16,457 nt of DNA from CAZOEL01 sp964578835 (GTDB lineage: Bacteria > Desulfobacterota > Syntrophobacteria > Syntrophobacterales > Syntrophobacteraceae), in assembly GCA_964578835.1 (NCBI GenBank), contig CAZOEL010000110.1, positions 1-16,457 of the forward strand, in the 5' to 3' direction. Shown here one piece after another: positions 14,945-16,457 of this stretch. A program made the translations under genes and the position numbers. Under the pieces are notes generated by a model. That model did not search any database. It saw only the letters and a list, made by a program, of their open reading frames with translations, and had not been told where the DNA came from. Position 1 is the first letter of the stretch. Each line of letters starts with the position of its first letter.

Positions 14945-15182
14945 GGATGTCCGCCGTGAAAGTCGGAACCTGCTCTTTGCCGCCTGAATTGCCTGCCATC
15001 GCCTGCAGCTTCTTCCTATTGGACCAAAGTCCAATATCCCTCTCCCCATAAATTCCACTATAGTCAAAATGTAGGAAACGCTCGTTTCTCCATCAAAATG
15101 AACCTCTCCTCTTTTTTTATGGGAACAACGAGCGTGCGCCGACAACGAAAGAGCAGGCAGTATAATCTTCCGGGAGAATACA
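14945..15182. other. Intergenic region with palindromic promoter C
   Basis: This gap holds no gene on the plus strand. The long minus-strand frame across it is antisense to the kinase. Besides palindrome C and its -10 (listed separately), there is a perfect TATAAT at 15161-15166, but it is too close to the ATG (15183) to allow a ribosome site in the message. Confidence 0.6.
15017..15064 (+). promoter_or_regulatory. Palindromic operator C with -10 box
   Basis: Positions 15017-15036 read TATTGGAC-CAAA-GTCCAATA, a perfect inverted repeat with 8-bp arms. It is the reverse complement of operators A and B except for one base. TATAGT (15059-15064, 5 of 6 to consensus) starts 22 nt after it, nearly the same spacing as in A (23) and B (20). 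It would drive the metallo-beta-lactamase-fold gene, whose ATG is at 15183. Confidence 0.6.
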
Positions 15183-16403
15183 ATGATCAATAAATTGCAG
15201 GTATCACCCGGGGTGTTTTGGGTCGAAGTTCCGGAGGCCGGGCTGCGCGTGCTGTGCGGCTGTCCCGCCGACTCAATAAAGCTGCTTATCAAACGGGGGC
15301 TGATTACTGCTGTTCATGAGAACGACTATACTTTCGAGACCGGCCCAAACGCCATTCTCCTGTCCGACATTTTGATCCAGAATGGCGCCTTTTCCAATCT
15401 CGCCGAGTTTCCCGTCCTGCAGATGCTCTACAGGCAGGGAATGGTAATCCCCAACCATCCGAACAATTCCGGCCAGAAGCCGCTCCTGATCGGCTCGCTT
15501 GCTCAGCTCAAGGCTCAGCAGAACTACATATATCGAGGAAACTACGGCCTTTGCTCATGCGAAGAATTACAGGAAGCCGGAGCGGATCCGGAAACCGCTG
15601 CCGACCTCTTTCGCATGAAGCTCAGCTTCGCTTTCGGAAAGATACGAGAAACAGATGAATTGATTGAATCGCTTCCCCTTGAGAAAGAACGGGTAGAAAT
15701 CCGGAACGGAGTCTACATCAAGCGACTCCGTTTGAATGTGTTCGAATTCAGGTTTGAAGAAGAGTCTGTGCTGGTCGATCTAAACCTTGCTGCCGAGGAA
15801 TCGTACGAATGTCCCTACGCACTGGGGTTTCACAATACGGGGAGAGAGTACTTTGCGGTCGTGCATAGTGGAGACGGCGATGGGTGGGATGTCAGACGGC
15901 CGTCGATGAGCAGCATTCTCGTGTTTCAAGGAAAGATATACCTGATAGACGCGGGTCCCAACGTTTTGAGCACGCTTCGCGCGCTCGGCATCGGGATCAA
16001 TGAAGTTGAGGGGATTTTTCACACCCATGCCCACGACGATCACTTCGCTGGGCTGCCCGCCCTGATGTAGGCCGACCACAAGATCAAGTACTACGCGACA
16101 AAGCTGGTGCGGATATCCGTCTCGAAGAAATTAGCGGCTCTCGTATCCATTGGCGAGCACGAGTTTGAGGACTACTTCGAGCCGGTAGACCTGATGCCTG
16201 ACAAGTGGAACAGTATTGGCGCGCTCGAGGTTCGCCCGGTTTTCTCACCTCACCCCATTGAAACGAATGTGTATTTTTTTCGCACGATGGGAGTCGACGG
16301 CTACAAAGTATATGCGCATCTTGCCGATATCGTGGACCTGAGCGTCTTGAAGGGCATGATTGTCGAAGGGAGCTCCAAGCCGGGAGTTACGCTTGAAATG
16401 TAG
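15183..16403 (+). pseudogene. Metallo-beta-lactamase-fold protein gene, interrupted by TAG
   Basis: GGGAG lies 6 nt before the ATG. One frame runs from 15183 to 16403, broken only by TAG at 16068-16070. The first 295 codons hold an unrecognised N-terminal region (about 1-165), then the start of a metallo-beta-lactamase fold: SSILVFQGKIYLIDAGP and the metal motif HTHAHDDHFAG (280-290). After the TAG the frame continues sensibly (ADHKIKYYATKLVR, FEDYFEPVDLMP, VRPVFSPHPIETNVYFF, YAHLADIVDLSVL) to a second TAG at 16401. A single C-to-T change (CAG to TAG) would explain the break. The end also looks early, so the 3' part of the gene is probably lost. Readthrough or recoding of TAG cannot be excluded. 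I recall similar proteins encoded near cyclic-nucleotide-binding regulators, but that is a weak link. Confidence 0.75.
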
Positions 16404-16457
16404 TAACCGTTCAGAGGGGTATGAAATCCTGTTACAGGCTCTTGCATTTTGACCCCA
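16404..16457. other. Right edge with nested inverted repeats, possible element end
   Basis: GGGGT (16416-16420) is inverted at ACCCC (16452-16456), and CCTG-TTA-CAGG (16428-16438) is a small perfect inverted repeat inside. The phrase CTCTTGCATTTTGACCCCA resembles borders I remember near REP-associated tyrosine transposase elements. This is suggestive only, because the window ends here. Confidence 0.25.

Noticed and set aside
15161..15166. Perfect TATAAT as the promoter of the metallo-beta-lactamase-fold gene
   Set aside because: Transcription would start inside the ribosome site about 10 nt before the ATG, and no -35 is convincing. The TATAGT at 15059 with the palindrome is a better candidate.
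14504..15292. 262-codon minus-strand open frame
   Set aside because: It is antisense to the kinase gene and to the start of the next gene, with no ribosome site or recognisable domain.
1..16457. CRISPR array, tRNA or rRNA genes, integrase or transposase genes
   Set aside because: No spaced direct repeats, cloverleaf-like genes, or recombinase motifs were seen on either strand.

Overview
The window looks like part of a bacterial chromosome from a Gram-negative, probably anaerobic lineage. A deltaproteobacterial (Desulfobacterota-type) host is my best guess. The basis is the gene mix: DUF3300 and DUF2092 envelope proteins, Tat and Sec signal peptides, an HD-GYP protein with a DUF3313 tail, a FixL-like hybrid kinase and a cobalamin-enzyme homologue. 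No rRNA, tRNA or other clean taxonomic marker is present, so this placement is an inference. Shine-Dalgarno sites are strong and mostly of the GGAGG type.

Layout. (1) 1-1249, minus strand: a DUF3300 secreted protein running off the left edge. (2) 1444-2338, plus strand: a promoter with a 20-bp palindrome, then a secreted COG3904/ClpP-like serine hydrolase. (3) 2478-4157, plus strand: a 559-residue cytoplasmic protein with a nucleoside-phosphorylase-like C-terminus. It meets tail-to-tail, with zero gap, a SulP anion transporter (4158-5921, minus). (4) 5975-6211: a second copy of the palindromic promoter fused to the last codons of a COG3904 gene, which I read as an internally deleted paralogue. 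(5) 6228-11511, plus strand: five genes in series. They are a small Tat-exported Arg/Asp-rich protein, a secreted protein with two similar alpha+beta halves, a Tat-signal-bearing fusion of ethanolamine ammonia-lyase large (EutB) and small (EutC) chains, a DUF2092 lipoprotein-carrier-like protein, and a Gly-rich/RTDRQ-repeat secreted protein overlapping it by four bases. (6) 11541-11615: a 12-bp palindrome and a REP-like double hairpin between converging genes. (7) 11718-13094, minus strand: an HD-GYP/DUF3313 fusion, divergent from a REC-PAS-histidine kinase (13442-14944, plus). (8) 15017-16403: a third copy of the palindromic promoter and a metallo-beta-lactamase-fold gene with one in-frame TAG and an apparently lost 3' end.

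How it fits together. Seven of the twelve protein genes carry export signals, so the window is dominated by envelope and periplasmic proteins. The most interesting signals are: (a) a 20-bp palindrome, TATTGG(A/T)C-N4-GTCCAATA, found three times, each 20-23 nt upstream of a good -10 box. It suggests one undescribed regulon covering the COG3904 gene, the Tat/EutBC cluster and the metallo-beta-lactamase-fold gene. (b) A fused EutBC enzyme with a twin-arginine signal, which would place a cobalamin radical-enzyme fold outside the cytoplasm. (c) An HD-GYP domain joined to DUF3313. The regulator of the palindrome is not identified. The site geometry would suit a dimeric CRP/FNR-type or response-regulator activator.
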